64,000 nucleotides of DNA, from assembly GCF_014646115.1 (NCBI RefSeq), contig NZ_BMMV01000003.1, positions 278,770-342,769 of the forward strand, written 5' to 3'. This document shows positions 10,195-17,441 of the stretch, one piece after another. The stretch is from Streptomyces camponoticapitis (GTDB lineage: Bacteria > Actinomycetota > Actinomycetes > Streptomycetales > Streptomycetaceae). Under the pieces are notes generated by a model. It was not told where the DNA came from. It saw nothing but the letters and a program-made list of their open reading frames with translations, and searched no databases. The first letter of the stretch is position 1; each line of letters begins with the position of its first letter. The translations under genes and the position numbers were made by a program.

Positions 10195-10548
10195 ATGGAC
10201 ACCACGGACATCGTCACCGCGACCGACGTCACCGAGACCGCAGTCACCGAGACTCCTGTCACCGAGGCCGCCGGCACCGAGGCCGCCGGCACCGGCGCCG
10301 AAGCCATTCGCGAGAAGATCTGTCAGATCATCGGCGACGAACTCGACACCCCGGCCGCCGGCCTGACGCCCGACCAGCACTTCCGCTCGCTCCCCAACGT
10401 CGACTCGATGCGCGTCCTCCAGATCGTCCTCAACACCGAGAAGGCGTTCGACATCGAGATAGAGGACGAGGTCACCTTCCGGGTCCAGACGATCGGGGAG
10501 TTCCAGGGCGTGGTGGAGGACCTGTGCCGGCAGAAGAACTCGGCATGA
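10195..10548 (+). CDS. Stand-alone acyl carrier protein with Thr/Glu-rich leader
   Basis: This gene encodes 117 residues. Residues 35-115 form an ACP four-helix domain. The phosphopantetheine serine is S71 in LPNVDSMRVLQIV, a variant of the usual DSL. Residues 3-34 are a low-complexity leader built from repeats of V-T-E-T/A and A-A-G-T. Its gene overlaps the fatty acyl-AMP ligase start by ATGA, a classical sign of coupled translation and of the two proteins working together. The carrier probably holds the acyl chain during desaturation and is unlikely to be the housekeeping fatty-acid ACP. Confidence 0.88.
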   Translation: MDTTDIVTATDVTETAVTETPVTEAAGTEAAGTGAEAIREKICQIIGDELDTPAAGLTPDQHFRSLPNVDSMRVLQIVLNTEKAFDIEIEDEVTFRVQTIGEFQGVVEDLCRQKNSA

Positions 10549-12257
10549 GCACGGGCGGCGGCGAGGGCGGGGGCGGGAGCCTGGTCGACGCGCTCGCCGC
10601 CGTCGCCGCCCGCGGCTCGGGCCACGGTATGCGGCTGTTCCGCGGGGACGAGGAGGCCGAGCGCGTCACGTTCGGCCAGTTGCACGCCGGGGCCGGGGAA
10701 CTGGCCTGCGGGCTGCTGGAGCGCGGGGTCGTACGGGGGGAGCGGGTCGCGATCGCGCTCCCCACCTCGATCGACTTCGCCAGGGCGTTCTTCGGCGTGC
10801 TCGCCGCCGGTGCGGTGCCGGTGCCGGTGCCGCCGCCGGTGCGTTTCGCCTCGCTCGACATCCATCTGAAGCGGATCGCGCTCGTGATGCGCCAGTCGAA
10901 GGTACGCGTCGTGCTCTCGGACAAGGTGCTGGGCGGGCTCCTGGAGCCGACGCTCGGCGGCGCCGGCGGGGAGTTCCAGATCCTCGACGTGGCCATGACG
11001 CGCGCGCCGTCGGCGGTGTACGTGGACGTGGCGGCGGATGATCCGGCGCTCGTGCAGTACACCTCGGGGACCAGCGCGAGCCCGAAGGGCGTCGTGCTGA
11101 CGCACGCCAATCTCCTCGCGAACGTCGATGCGATTGCCGGGGGGCTCGGCATCGACGACACCGATGTGAGCTGCAACTGGCTGCCGCTCTTCCACGACAT
11201 GGGTCTGATCGGCGCGTTCCTCTCACCGGCGCTGAACGACGCCGAGACGTATCTGCTGCCCCCGGAGGACTTCCTCCGGGATCCCGGCAGGTGGCTGCGG
11301 ATCATCAGCCGCTACGGGGTGACCGCGACGACGGCGCCCAACTCCGGCTATCTGTACGCCCTGCGGCGTACCCCGGCCGAGCGCGTACCCGAACTGGACC
11401 TGTCCCGCTGGCGGTTCGCGCTCAACGGGGCGGAGCTGATCGACCCCGACACGCTGCGCCGGTTCTCGGCGCACTTCGCGCCGGCCGGCTTCCGCGCCGA
11501 CGCGTTCCTGCCGGTGTACGGCCTGGCGGAGGGCAGCCTCGCGGTGACCTTCGCGCCGACCGGCAGGGCGGTGCGCAGTACATGGGTACGGCGTGAGCCG
11601 CTCTCCCGGGGCAGGGTGGAGACGGCCCCCGCCGGAGCTGGTGGCGAGGGCACCGAGACAGGCCGGGAGATCGTCTCGGTCGGCGTCCCGGTGGCGAACA
11701 CCGAGGTCAGGCTGGTCGGCGAGGACGGTGCGGAGCTGACCGACCCCTCGTGGGTCGGCGAGATCCAGATCCGCGGCGACTCGGTGATGCGCCGCTACGA
11801 GGACAACGAACCGGCGACCCGGGCCACCGTCCGGGCCGGCGGCTGGGTCTCCACCGGCGATCTGGGCTTCCGGCAGGACGGCGAACTCTTCATCGCCGGC
11901 CGGAAGAAGGAGGTGATCATCGTCTTCGGCCAGAACTACTACGCGAGCGACATCGAGTCCGTCGCGGGCAGGATCACCGGGGTCTCGAACGGCGCGGTCC
12001 TCGCGGCGGGAATGACGTTCCCCGACGGCGAGGGGCTGGTACTCGTCGCGGAGACGAAGGAGTCCGATGCCGCGGCCCGCGAGGAGCTCATCGCCCGGCT
12101 GCGGTTCGCCGTGTCGGACTCGCTCGGCCTCACACCGCGGGACATCGTTCTCGTACGCAGGGGGCGACTCCCGCGCACCTCCAGCGGGAAGCTTCAACGG
12201 CACGGGGTGGAAGAGGTGTTGGCGGAGGCCGGCACCGACCCCGTACGACCCGTATGA
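10545..12257 (+). CDS. Fatty acyl-AMP ligase (FAAL)
   Basis: The 570-residue product is an ANL-superfamily enzyme that activates a fatty acid as its adenylate and passes it to the adjacent ACP. Visible motifs are the P-loop YTSGTSASPKGVVLTHAN (about residues 171-188), PLFHDMGLIG (about 213), which is typical of FAALs, YGLAEGSLAV (about 325), STGDLGF (about 434), GRKKEVIIVFGQNYYASDIE (about 450-470) and the adenylating lysine in RTSSGKLQR near 548. The PVPPPV segment near residue 90 is also FAAL-like. The start ATG overlaps the ACP stop, and its own stop overlaps the next start (ATGA at both joints), so three genes are translationally coupled. An open frame continuing upstream to 8997 is a shadow of the desaturase. 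Confidence 0.93.
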   Translation: MSTGGGEGGGGSLVDALAAVAARGSGHGMRLFRGDEEAERVTFGQLHAGAGELACGLLERGVVRGERVAIALPTSIDFARAFFGVLAAGAVPVPVPPPVRFASLDIHLKRIALVMRQSKVRVVLSDKVLGGLLEPTLGGAGGEFQILDVAMTRAPSAVYVDVAADDPALVQYTSGTSASPKGVVLTHANLLANVDAIAGGLGIDDTDVSCNWLPLFHDMGLIGAFLSPALNDAETYLLPPEDFLRDPGRWLRIISRYGVTATTAPNSGYLYALRRTPAERVPELDLSRWRFALNGAELIDPDTLRRFSAHFAPAGFRADAFLPVYGLAEGSLAVTFAPTGRAVRSTWVRREPLSRGRVETAPAGAGGEGTETGREIVSVGVPVANTEVRLVGEDGAELTDPSWVGEIQIRGDSVMRRYEDNEPATRATVRAGGWVSTGDLGFRQDGELFIAGRKKEVIIVFGQNYYASDIESVAGRITGVSNGAVLAAGMTFPDGEGLVLVAETKESDAAAREELIARLRFAVSDSLGLTPRDIVLVRRGRLPRTSSGKLQRHGVEEVLAEAGTDPVRPV

Positions 12258-12856
12258 CGACCGACGAAGAGAAGGTGACCCACCTCATGAGCGCGGACCC
12301 CACTCCGGCCACTCCCACGCGGGCGACCGGCACCCCGGCGACCGGCCCCACTCCGGAACTCACGGCGACGCAGCGCGAGGAGCTGCTGCGCCGCTCCTGG
12401 ATGGCCACCGACGGGCTCTGGTACTACCAGACCGCGATGTCGGGCGGCATCGACGGCGCCAACGAGGCCAACATCGCGGTGGTGCGCGAGTTCGGGCGCC
12501 AGGAGATGGTCCGGCTCATGCGCGGTCTCGGCATCGAGAAGGTCGAGACCGTCGAGCAGTACCGCCGGCTGTTCCAGGCGGCCGTGGATCTCTATCTCGG
12601 CTCGCTGTTCGAGGCGGAGGAGTCGTTCGACGACGGCACGCACGACCTCAAGGTCATCACGTGTTTCGCCTACAAGGGCGTCAAGAAGGCGGGAATCGAC
12701 AAGGTCTACCACTGCGGTCCGGGCGAGCGGCTGACCGGCTGGCTCAAGGCGATGGAGCTGCCGGACGACATCGATCCGGATGTCGGGCTCTGTCAGATGG
12801 CGCACACCGGGTCCTGCGGTTACCGGCTCAAAGTCGACCTGCCGCACGAATCGTGA
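12254..12856 (+). CDS. Small cysteine-bearing protein (DUF6125 / aminothiazoline-carboxylate-hydrolase-like)
   Basis: The product has 200 residues. After a Pro/Thr-rich leader (about 1-38) comes a compact domain starting LLRRSWMATDGLWYYQTA and including LKVITCFAYKGVKKAGI, VYHCGPGERLTGWLKAM and GLCQM..GSCGY. The layout W-x3-DGLW followed by four conserved-looking cysteines (C137, C154, C180, C188) resembles the DUF6125 and L-2-amino-thiazoline-4-carboxylate hydrolase-like families. This assignment is from memory of the motif and is not certain. The four cysteines could bind a metal or Fe-S centre. The start overlaps the ligase stop by ATGA; an internal ATG at 12289 is an alternative. Its role in the pathway is unknown. 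Confidence 0.65.
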   Translation: MTTDEEKVTHLMSADPTPATPTRATGTPATGPTPELTATQREELLRRSWMATDGLWYYQTAMSGGIDGANEANIAVVREFGRQEMVRLMRGLGIEKVETVEQYRRLFQAAVDLYLGSLFEAEESFDDGTHDLKVITCFAYKGVKKAGIDKVYHCGPGERLTGWLKAMELPDDIDPDVGLCQMAHTGSCGYRLKVDLPHES

Positions 12857-12938
12857 GATCCCAGAACTTGACCTAACTCATAACAGAGTTTTACTACGGA
12901 ATGTAGCTGTTTGGCGGAATTGTGGTGAATATTGTTTC

Positions 12939-12983
12939 TTGAAAGCCCCGCTTGGCCACGTATACTCCCTAAATATCACGTGG
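12939..12983 (+). promoter_or_regulatory. Promoter of the two-component genes with overlapping inverted repeat
   Basis: TTGAAA (12939-12944) and TATACT (12961-12966) with 16-base spacing are the best sigma-70-like promoter in the window. A perfect inverted repeat, CCACGT (12956-12961) and ACGTGG (12978-12983), brackets the -10 and the presumed start site. That placement is typical of an operator for autoregulation or repression. The whole 12857-13013 spacer is markedly AT-richer than its surroundings. Confidence 0.6.
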
Positions 12984-13013
12984 GAGGCTGCGGGATAATG
13001 GCGGGGGGCTGCC

Positions 13014-14111
13014 GTGGCGATCGATCCGGAAGGGCATGCCGGGAATTCCGGGCTGCCGAACAATGTTCGCGCGAACATTGTTGAGCCATTCTTCCAGCGA
13101 TTGCGGGCGATGAACAGCCCGCTGCTCGAAGAACCTGAAATAAGTGCGTTACTTGTTAATCAAGTTGAATTACTCCTGGACGACATAGCGCGAGGTGCGC
13201 GGAACGGTTTTCGCACCAGAACGGCGCCGAGCCAGGAATCCCTTCGGGGGGCGGCCGAATTCAGCAGGACCCGGGCGTCGCGCGGCATCCATCCGACCGA
13301 GACCGTCCGCGCCGCCGAGCTGTTCTACGAGACGGCACTTCCCGTCGTCGTACGCGAGTTCCTGCCCGCCACACCCTCTCCGGACGAGTTCCTGGACACC
13401 GCGCTCACACTGAACGACGCGGTGATGACACAGATCGCGCTCGGCTGTGTCGGCTACATCAAATTCCTTCGCGAGAAACTGCACAGTTCCCATCTCGACG
13501 AACGTCACAGGCTGGCCAGGGACCTCCACGACCGGGTCGCCCACGAAGTCCTGGTGGCCATGCTCGAACTGGAGCTGTGCGAACCGCTGATCCAGAGCGA
13601 GAGCGCGGTCGTACGGTCGAAGCTGAAATCGGCCGAGGAAGCGCTCAAGGTGGCGCTGCGGGAAATCGGTGATCTCTCCGGCGAGCTGCGGGAATCGGTA
13701 TCCGACACCAATCTTGAGCGTGCCCTCACCAAATTCATCGACTCGACGGTCCCGGACGGTGTCAGGGCCGAATTGACCGTCACCGGAAATGTCGACCAAA
13801 TACCGGCGGCAGCGGCGGAAGAGCTCTACTTCATCATTCGTGAGGCGGCCAGAAACGCTCTGCGTCACTCCGACCCCGACGAGCTGTGGATCACGATCAG
13901 GGTCACGGAGACGCTGGTCCAGGCGTCCGTGATCGACGACGGCGCAGGCTTCGAGGTGGCCACCCTCGCCAAGACCCGGCGCGGTGGCCTGATCTCGATC
14001 CGCGAGCGGACCGAACTGCTCGGCGGAAACCCCAGCATCCACAGTTCGGTCGGTGGCGGGACGACGGTCAACGTCTCCATCCCGCTGATCAATTGGCGCC
14101 GGCATGGCTGA
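13014..14111 (+). CDS. Cytoplasmic NarL-partner histidine kinase with two TTA codons
   Basis: This gene encodes 365 residues with no transmembrane helix. Residues 1-155 form an all-helical input region without a recognised sensor domain. The HisKA_3 dimerisation helix carries the phospho-acceptor H172 in RLARDLHDRVAHE, and a HATPase domain follows (REAARNALRHS near 285, DDGAGF near 310, RRGGLISIRERTELLGG near 325). Codons 46 (13149-13151) and 53 (13170-13172) are TTA, the rare leucine codon read by the bldA tRNA. Nearby codons (ATA, AGT, CTT, GTT, AAT, CAA) are also unlike the rest of the window. GTG start with GGGGGG upstream; the end overlaps the response regulator by 8 bases. Confidence 0.85.
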   Translation: MAIDPEGHAGNSGLPNNVRANIVEPFFQRLRAMNSPLLEEPEISALLVNQVELLLDDIARGARNGFRTRTAPSQESLRGAAEFSRTRASRGIHPTETVRAAELFYETALPVVVREFLPATPSPDEFLDTALTLNDAVMTQIALGCVGYIKFLREKLHSSHLDERHRLARDLHDRVAHEVLVAMLELELCEPLIQSESAVVRSKLKSAEEALKVALREIGDLSGELRESVSDTNLERALTKFIDSTVPDGVRAELTVTGNVDQIPAAAAEELYFIIREAARNALRHSDPDELWITIRVTETLVQASVIDDGAGFEVATLAKTRRGGLISIRERTELLGGNPSIHSSVGGGTTVNVSIPLINWRRHG

Positions 14112-14775
14112 CGCCGAGGGGCCCGCGAGAGCCGACGTCACCAGCGTCGTCGTGGCCGACGACCACACCCTCTTCCGGGAGCTGCTGGCCGATCTGCTCT
14201 CCCTGGAGGACTGGCTGGAAGTCGTCGCCCAGGGCGCGAGCGGCACCGAGGCCGTGGAGCTGGTCCGCAGACACCGGCCGGGCATCGCCGTACTCGACGT
14301 ACAGATGCCGGGCCCGGGAATCCGGGAGACCGTACGGGAGATCGGCAGGCACTGCCCCGACACCCGCTGCATCGTGCTGACGATGCACGACGACCCCGTG
14401 CTGCTCAGGGACGTACTGGACGACGGCGCCACCGCGTACCTGCTGAAGTCGGTCTCCAGCCGGGAGCTGGTCACCTCGATCCACTCCGTGATCCGCGAGC
14501 CGGAGAGGATCCACTTCTCGGTCTCCCGGAACATGATCAAGGAGTTCGGCGGACCGGTCGCCGACCGGCTTCTCTCGGCGCGAGAGGTCGAGGTCCTGAC
14601 GTACGTCGCACAGGCGCGCAGCAACGCGGAGATCGCCGCCGCGCTGTTCCTGGCCGAGACCACCGTCAAGCGGCATCTGACGAACGCCTACCGGAAGCTC
14701 GGCGCGGTGTCGCGGGTGGACGCGATCCGCCGGGCGATGGACGCCGGGATCATCGCCCCGTACCAGCTCCCGTGA
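14104..14775 (+). CDS. NarL/LuxR-type response regulator
   Basis: The 223-residue product has an N-terminal receiver domain with the acidic pair D19/D20, phospho-acceptor D65 in IAVLDVQMPG and the lysine of AYLLKSVSS near 115. It is followed by a LuxR-type helix-turn-helix (about 155-215: LSAREVEVLTYVAQARSNAE and AETTVKRHLTNAYRKL). The start ATG lies inside the kinase gene, so the pair is coupled. It probably controls the upstream acyl-ACP cluster, perhaps through the palindromes at 6698 or 12956. That link is inferred from position only. Confidence 0.93.
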   Translation: MADAEGPARADVTSVVVADDHTLFRELLADLLSLEDWLEVVAQGASGTEAVELVRRHRPGIAVLDVQMPGPGIRETVREIGRHCPDTRCIVLTMHDDPVLLRDVLDDGATAYLLKSVSSRELVTSIHSVIREPERIHFSVSRNMIKEFGGPVADRLLSAREVEVLTYVAQARSNAEIAAALFLAETTVKRHLTNAYRKLGAVSRVDAIRRAMDAGIIAPYQLP

Positions 14776-14824
14776 CTGGCTCCGGCCGTGACTCGCTCCC
14801 GGCGTGTCCCACGCCGGCCGTGAC

Positions 14825-15637
14825 TCACTCCGGCCGGTGGTCCGGTCCGCCGAAGTCGGGGCTGGAGAAGTCCGGGCTGGAGTACGTGGGGCGCTGGCCG
14901 GTCGTCGCGCCGTCGTCCGGGCTGGAGAAGTCCGGGCGGCTGTAGCCCATCTTCGGCAGATGCCGCGCCGGGCGGACCTTCGGCGCCGGCTCCACGCCGG
15001 GCGCGGCCAGGGCCTCCCGCAGGAACGGCAGGATCCCCCGTTCCAGCAGGGCGGTGCGCCACGCCTCACGGGCCCGTGACACCTCGTCGGGCCACCCGCC
15101 GTCCGTCTGGCCGGCCGGGACCTGGGTCGGGCCGTTGCGCAGGGCCGTGATGAGCAGCCCGGCCCCGCCGGCGGCCAGGCCGACGGCCGTGACGGCACAG
15201 AAGAACAGGCCGACGGTCACCAGGGTGTCGGAGAACGCGGGCACCGGGCTGAGCACTCTCAGCATGAAGCCGACCAGCAGGAAGACAACCGCCGCCGCGC
15301 CCCCGAGAGCCGGGACCAGGACGGCGACGACGGCGGCCAGACCCGCGCCGGTCTCGCCGGCCCCCTGCACGGCCGGGCTCAGTACGGAGTTGCCCACCGG
15401 CGAGGCGGCCGCGGTACGGAATTCGTCGCGGACCTTCGCGTAATGCTCGTACTCGACTGCCGCGGCCGCGGTTATCAGAGACGTCGCGCCCAGAGCCATG
15501 GTGCGCAGTTGTTCGGTGTTGAGGCGCTGCCCGACAGCGGCCAGATCCGGACGGTCGTGCGCATGGCGCAGCGTCTCGTCGAGAATCCGCTCGTAATCGG
15601 CGCGATCCTCGTTCAGCAGATGCGGAGCGCTGTTCAT
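14825..15637 (-). CDS. Streptomyces-conserved membrane protein with SPDF-repeat tail
   Basis: The product has 270 residues. A cytoplasmic helical N-terminus (about 1-50) is followed by roughly two to four hydrophobic segments (near 90-125 and 135-165), then a helical region and an unusual tail. The last 40 residues contain repeated Y-S-x-P-D-F-S-S-P-D units. Function is unknown. The second ATG (15637) is preferred because GGGGG lies six bases upstream; the first, at 15643, abuts that sequence. The gene is convergent with the response regulator and marks the return to conserved core genes after the accessory cluster. Confidence 0.7.
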   Translation of the reverse strand: MNSAPHLLNEDRADYERILDETLRHAHDRPDLAAVGQRLNTEQLRTMALGATSLITAAAAVEYEHYAKVRDEFRTAAASPVGNSVLSPAVQGAGETGAGLAAVVAVLVPALGGAAAVVFLLVGFMLRVLSPVPAFSDTLVTVGLFFCAVTAVGLAAGGAGLLITALRNGPTQVPAGQTDGGWPDEVSRAREAWRTALLERGILPFLREALAAPGVEPAPKVRPARHLPKMGYSRPDFSSPDDGATTGQRPTYSSPDFSSPDFGGPDHRPE

Positions 15638-15790
15638 GTGCATCCCCCGATGCTCCGTAGGGCCGGATTGTCCGCACGGCGCGGACGATTGGCGAAAACG
15701 GAGGAGAGCCTGCTACGGATGAGCCGATGGTAGAGCGGTTAAGGCACGGGGTGACAGGGGGTTCACCGAAAACACCTGCCCCCACTCTGT

Positions 15791-17212
15791 TCAGTTATGC
15801 AGGGGGAGCCGTACGACCAGAAGCTTTCCGGCCATGGTCACTCCGCCGTCCATGGCGATGGCGAGCCCGTCCGCGTACACATGCGGCCCGTCGACCACGG
15901 GCCCCGCGTTCTCCTCGCCGTCCGACGCGTCCTCCGTGCCGACTTCGCCGAGCAGATAGGGGATCGGGCTGTGGCCGTGGACGATGCGCCGCCCGCCGTA
16001 CGCGGCCATCAGCTCCCTGGCCGCGTCCGAACCGCCGTTGTCGCGGAACGCGAAACGCTTGGTGAGCTTGCGGAAGATGTCCCAGCACTCGTCCGCGTCG
16101 TTGCGCGTGAGGATGGCGCGGACGTTGTCGTTGACGTCCTCGATGCTGGCGCCGTAGTCGAGATACGCGGTCGTGTCGGAGTGCATCAGCAGATGCCCGT
16201 CCTCCTCCACGAGGGCGTCGAGCCGGGACATCCACTGGAGATGGACGTCCTGGAGGCGTTCCATGTCGGTCTTCTGGCCGCCGTTCAGCAGCCAGGCGGC
16301 CTGGAAGGTGGCGGTGCCGGCACCGGAGTTGACGGGGGTGTCGCCGAAGCGGCGGGCGCCGAGCAGCAGCAGTTCGTGATTGCCCATCAGGGCCTTGCAG
16401 TAGCCGCCCGCGGCCGCCGCCTCGGCGGAGAGCCGCATGACGAGGTCGATGACGCCGACGCCGTCGGGGCCCCGGTCGGTGAAGTCGCCGAGGAACCAGA
16501 GGCGGGTGTTGCCCGCGGCCCAGCTGCCCTCGCTGTCGATGATGCCCTGTTCGGCGAGGGCGGCGACGAGTTCGTCGAGATAGCCGTGGACGTCGCCGAC
16601 GACGAAGAGCGGGCCGAGGCCGTCCGCGGTGCCGGGGCCCTCGACCGGTTCGACGGTCACCTGGACGGTGTCACCGCGGTTGATCACCGGGAGGTCGCGC
16701 TCGGTGGGGGTGTAGCCCTCGGGGAGCTCGTCGCGGGGGACGGCGTTGCCGGGATGGTCGGTGGGGGTGACGTCGGCGACGGGCGCGGCGGGTGTCACGG
16801 CGGGTGGGGCTGCGGGCGCGGGGGGCGCCACGGCGGCCGTGGCGGGCCCGGCAGGGGCCGCGGGGGGCGTGCCTACGAGGCTGCGCGGATCGGGGTGTGA
16901 CGGGCCGTCAGAAACCTTCGTGGCCACCGGCGTCGGCCCGGAGCCGGGCTCCGTCGCGTCGGGCGTTGGGAACGTGACGCCGCGTGGGTCCGTACGCGGC
17001 GCGATGCCGAGCCCCGCCGAAACGGCCGCGTCCGAGGTCGTCCGCGGCGCGGACTCGTCCGACTGACCGGACTCCCCGGCCGGTGCCGTCTCCTCGGGAA
17101 GCGCGGGCTGCCCCGGCCGCACGGGAACCTGCGTGTACGGCGGCACCCGGAAATCGCGCAGCGTCGCCGTGCGCACCACGGGTCCCTGACCGGTCCCGGC
17201 CCCCTGAGTCAT
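15791..17212 (-). CDS. Calcineurin-like metallophosphoesterase
   Basis: This encodes 473 residues. The first 190 or so are Pro/Ala/Thr-rich and predicted disordered. The rest is a PPP-type metallophosphatase domain showing VVGDVHGYLDE, LGDFTDRGPDG, LMGNHELLLLG, LLMHSDTTAYLDYG and VHGHSPIPYLLGE, which supply the two-metal ligands and the catalytic GNHE. Relatives dephosphorylate Ser/Thr proteins or diadenosine polyphosphates; the target is unknown. The start ATG at 17212 has GGAGGGG five bases upstream, better than the in-frame ATG at 17281. The long disordered N-terminus could tether or localise the enzyme. Confidence 0.9.
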   Translation of the reverse strand: MTQGAGTGQGPVVRTATLRDFRVPPYTQVPVRPGQPALPEETAPAGESGQSDESAPRTTSDAAVSAGLGIAPRTDPRGVTFPTPDATEPGSGPTPVATKVSDGPSHPDPRSLVGTPPAAPAGPATAAVAPPAPAAPPAVTPAAPVADVTPTDHPGNAVPRDELPEGYTPTERDLPVINRGDTVQVTVEPVEGPGTADGLGPLFVVGDVHGYLDELVAALAEQGIIDSEGSWAAGNTRLWFLGDFTDRGPDGVGVIDLVMRLSAEAAAAGGYCKALMGNHELLLLGARRFGDTPVNSGAGTATFQAAWLLNGGQKTDMERLQDVHLQWMSRLDALVEEDGHLLMHSDTTAYLDYGASIEDVNDNVRAILTRNDADECWDIFRKLTKRFAFRDNGGSDAARELMAAYGGRRIVHGHSPIPYLLGEVGTEDASDGEENAGPVVDGPHVYADGLAIAMDGGVTMAGKLLVVRLPLHN

Positions 17213-17331
17213 CGACCCCTCCACCACCGTCGCGCCGCCGTACACCTCTCGGGTCCGCCTGTTCGGGCGGGACATCCCCACCGGAGGTAGGGAAAGGTCC
17301 GCGGTGTCGTGCGCCCATCATAGGAATGCAG

Positions 17332-17359
17332 CCACCCCTGTGTGACGCACCAGGGGTGG
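17332..17359 (-). terminator. Hairpin between the LacI gene and the phosphoesterase gene
   Basis: Perfect 9-base arms CCACCCCTG (17332-17340) and CAGGGGTGG (17351-17359) surround a 10-base loop. The element lies 82 bases after the LacI-type stop and 120 bases before the phosphoesterase start on the same strand, fitting a terminator; a regulatory operator is the alternative. Confidence 0.55.
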
Positions 17360-17441
17360 TCAATCCGATTCCACCCACGTTTCATCGCCTGTTTTCACGC
17401 GGATCGCCCGAATTGTGTGATGCGGAGCGTGTCCGTCCGCG

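Noticed and set aside
8997..10544. Long open frame upstream of and in frame with the acyl-AMP ligase
   Set aside because: Arg-rich shadow of the desaturase, thioesterase and ACP genes on the same strand; the ligase clearly starts at 10545.
15720..15785. tRNA-like D-arm text (GGTAGAGCGGTTAAGG) followed by GGGGGTTCACC
   Set aside because: No acceptor stem, anticodon stem or T-stem can be closed around it; taken as chance similarity in the promoter/terminator spacer.
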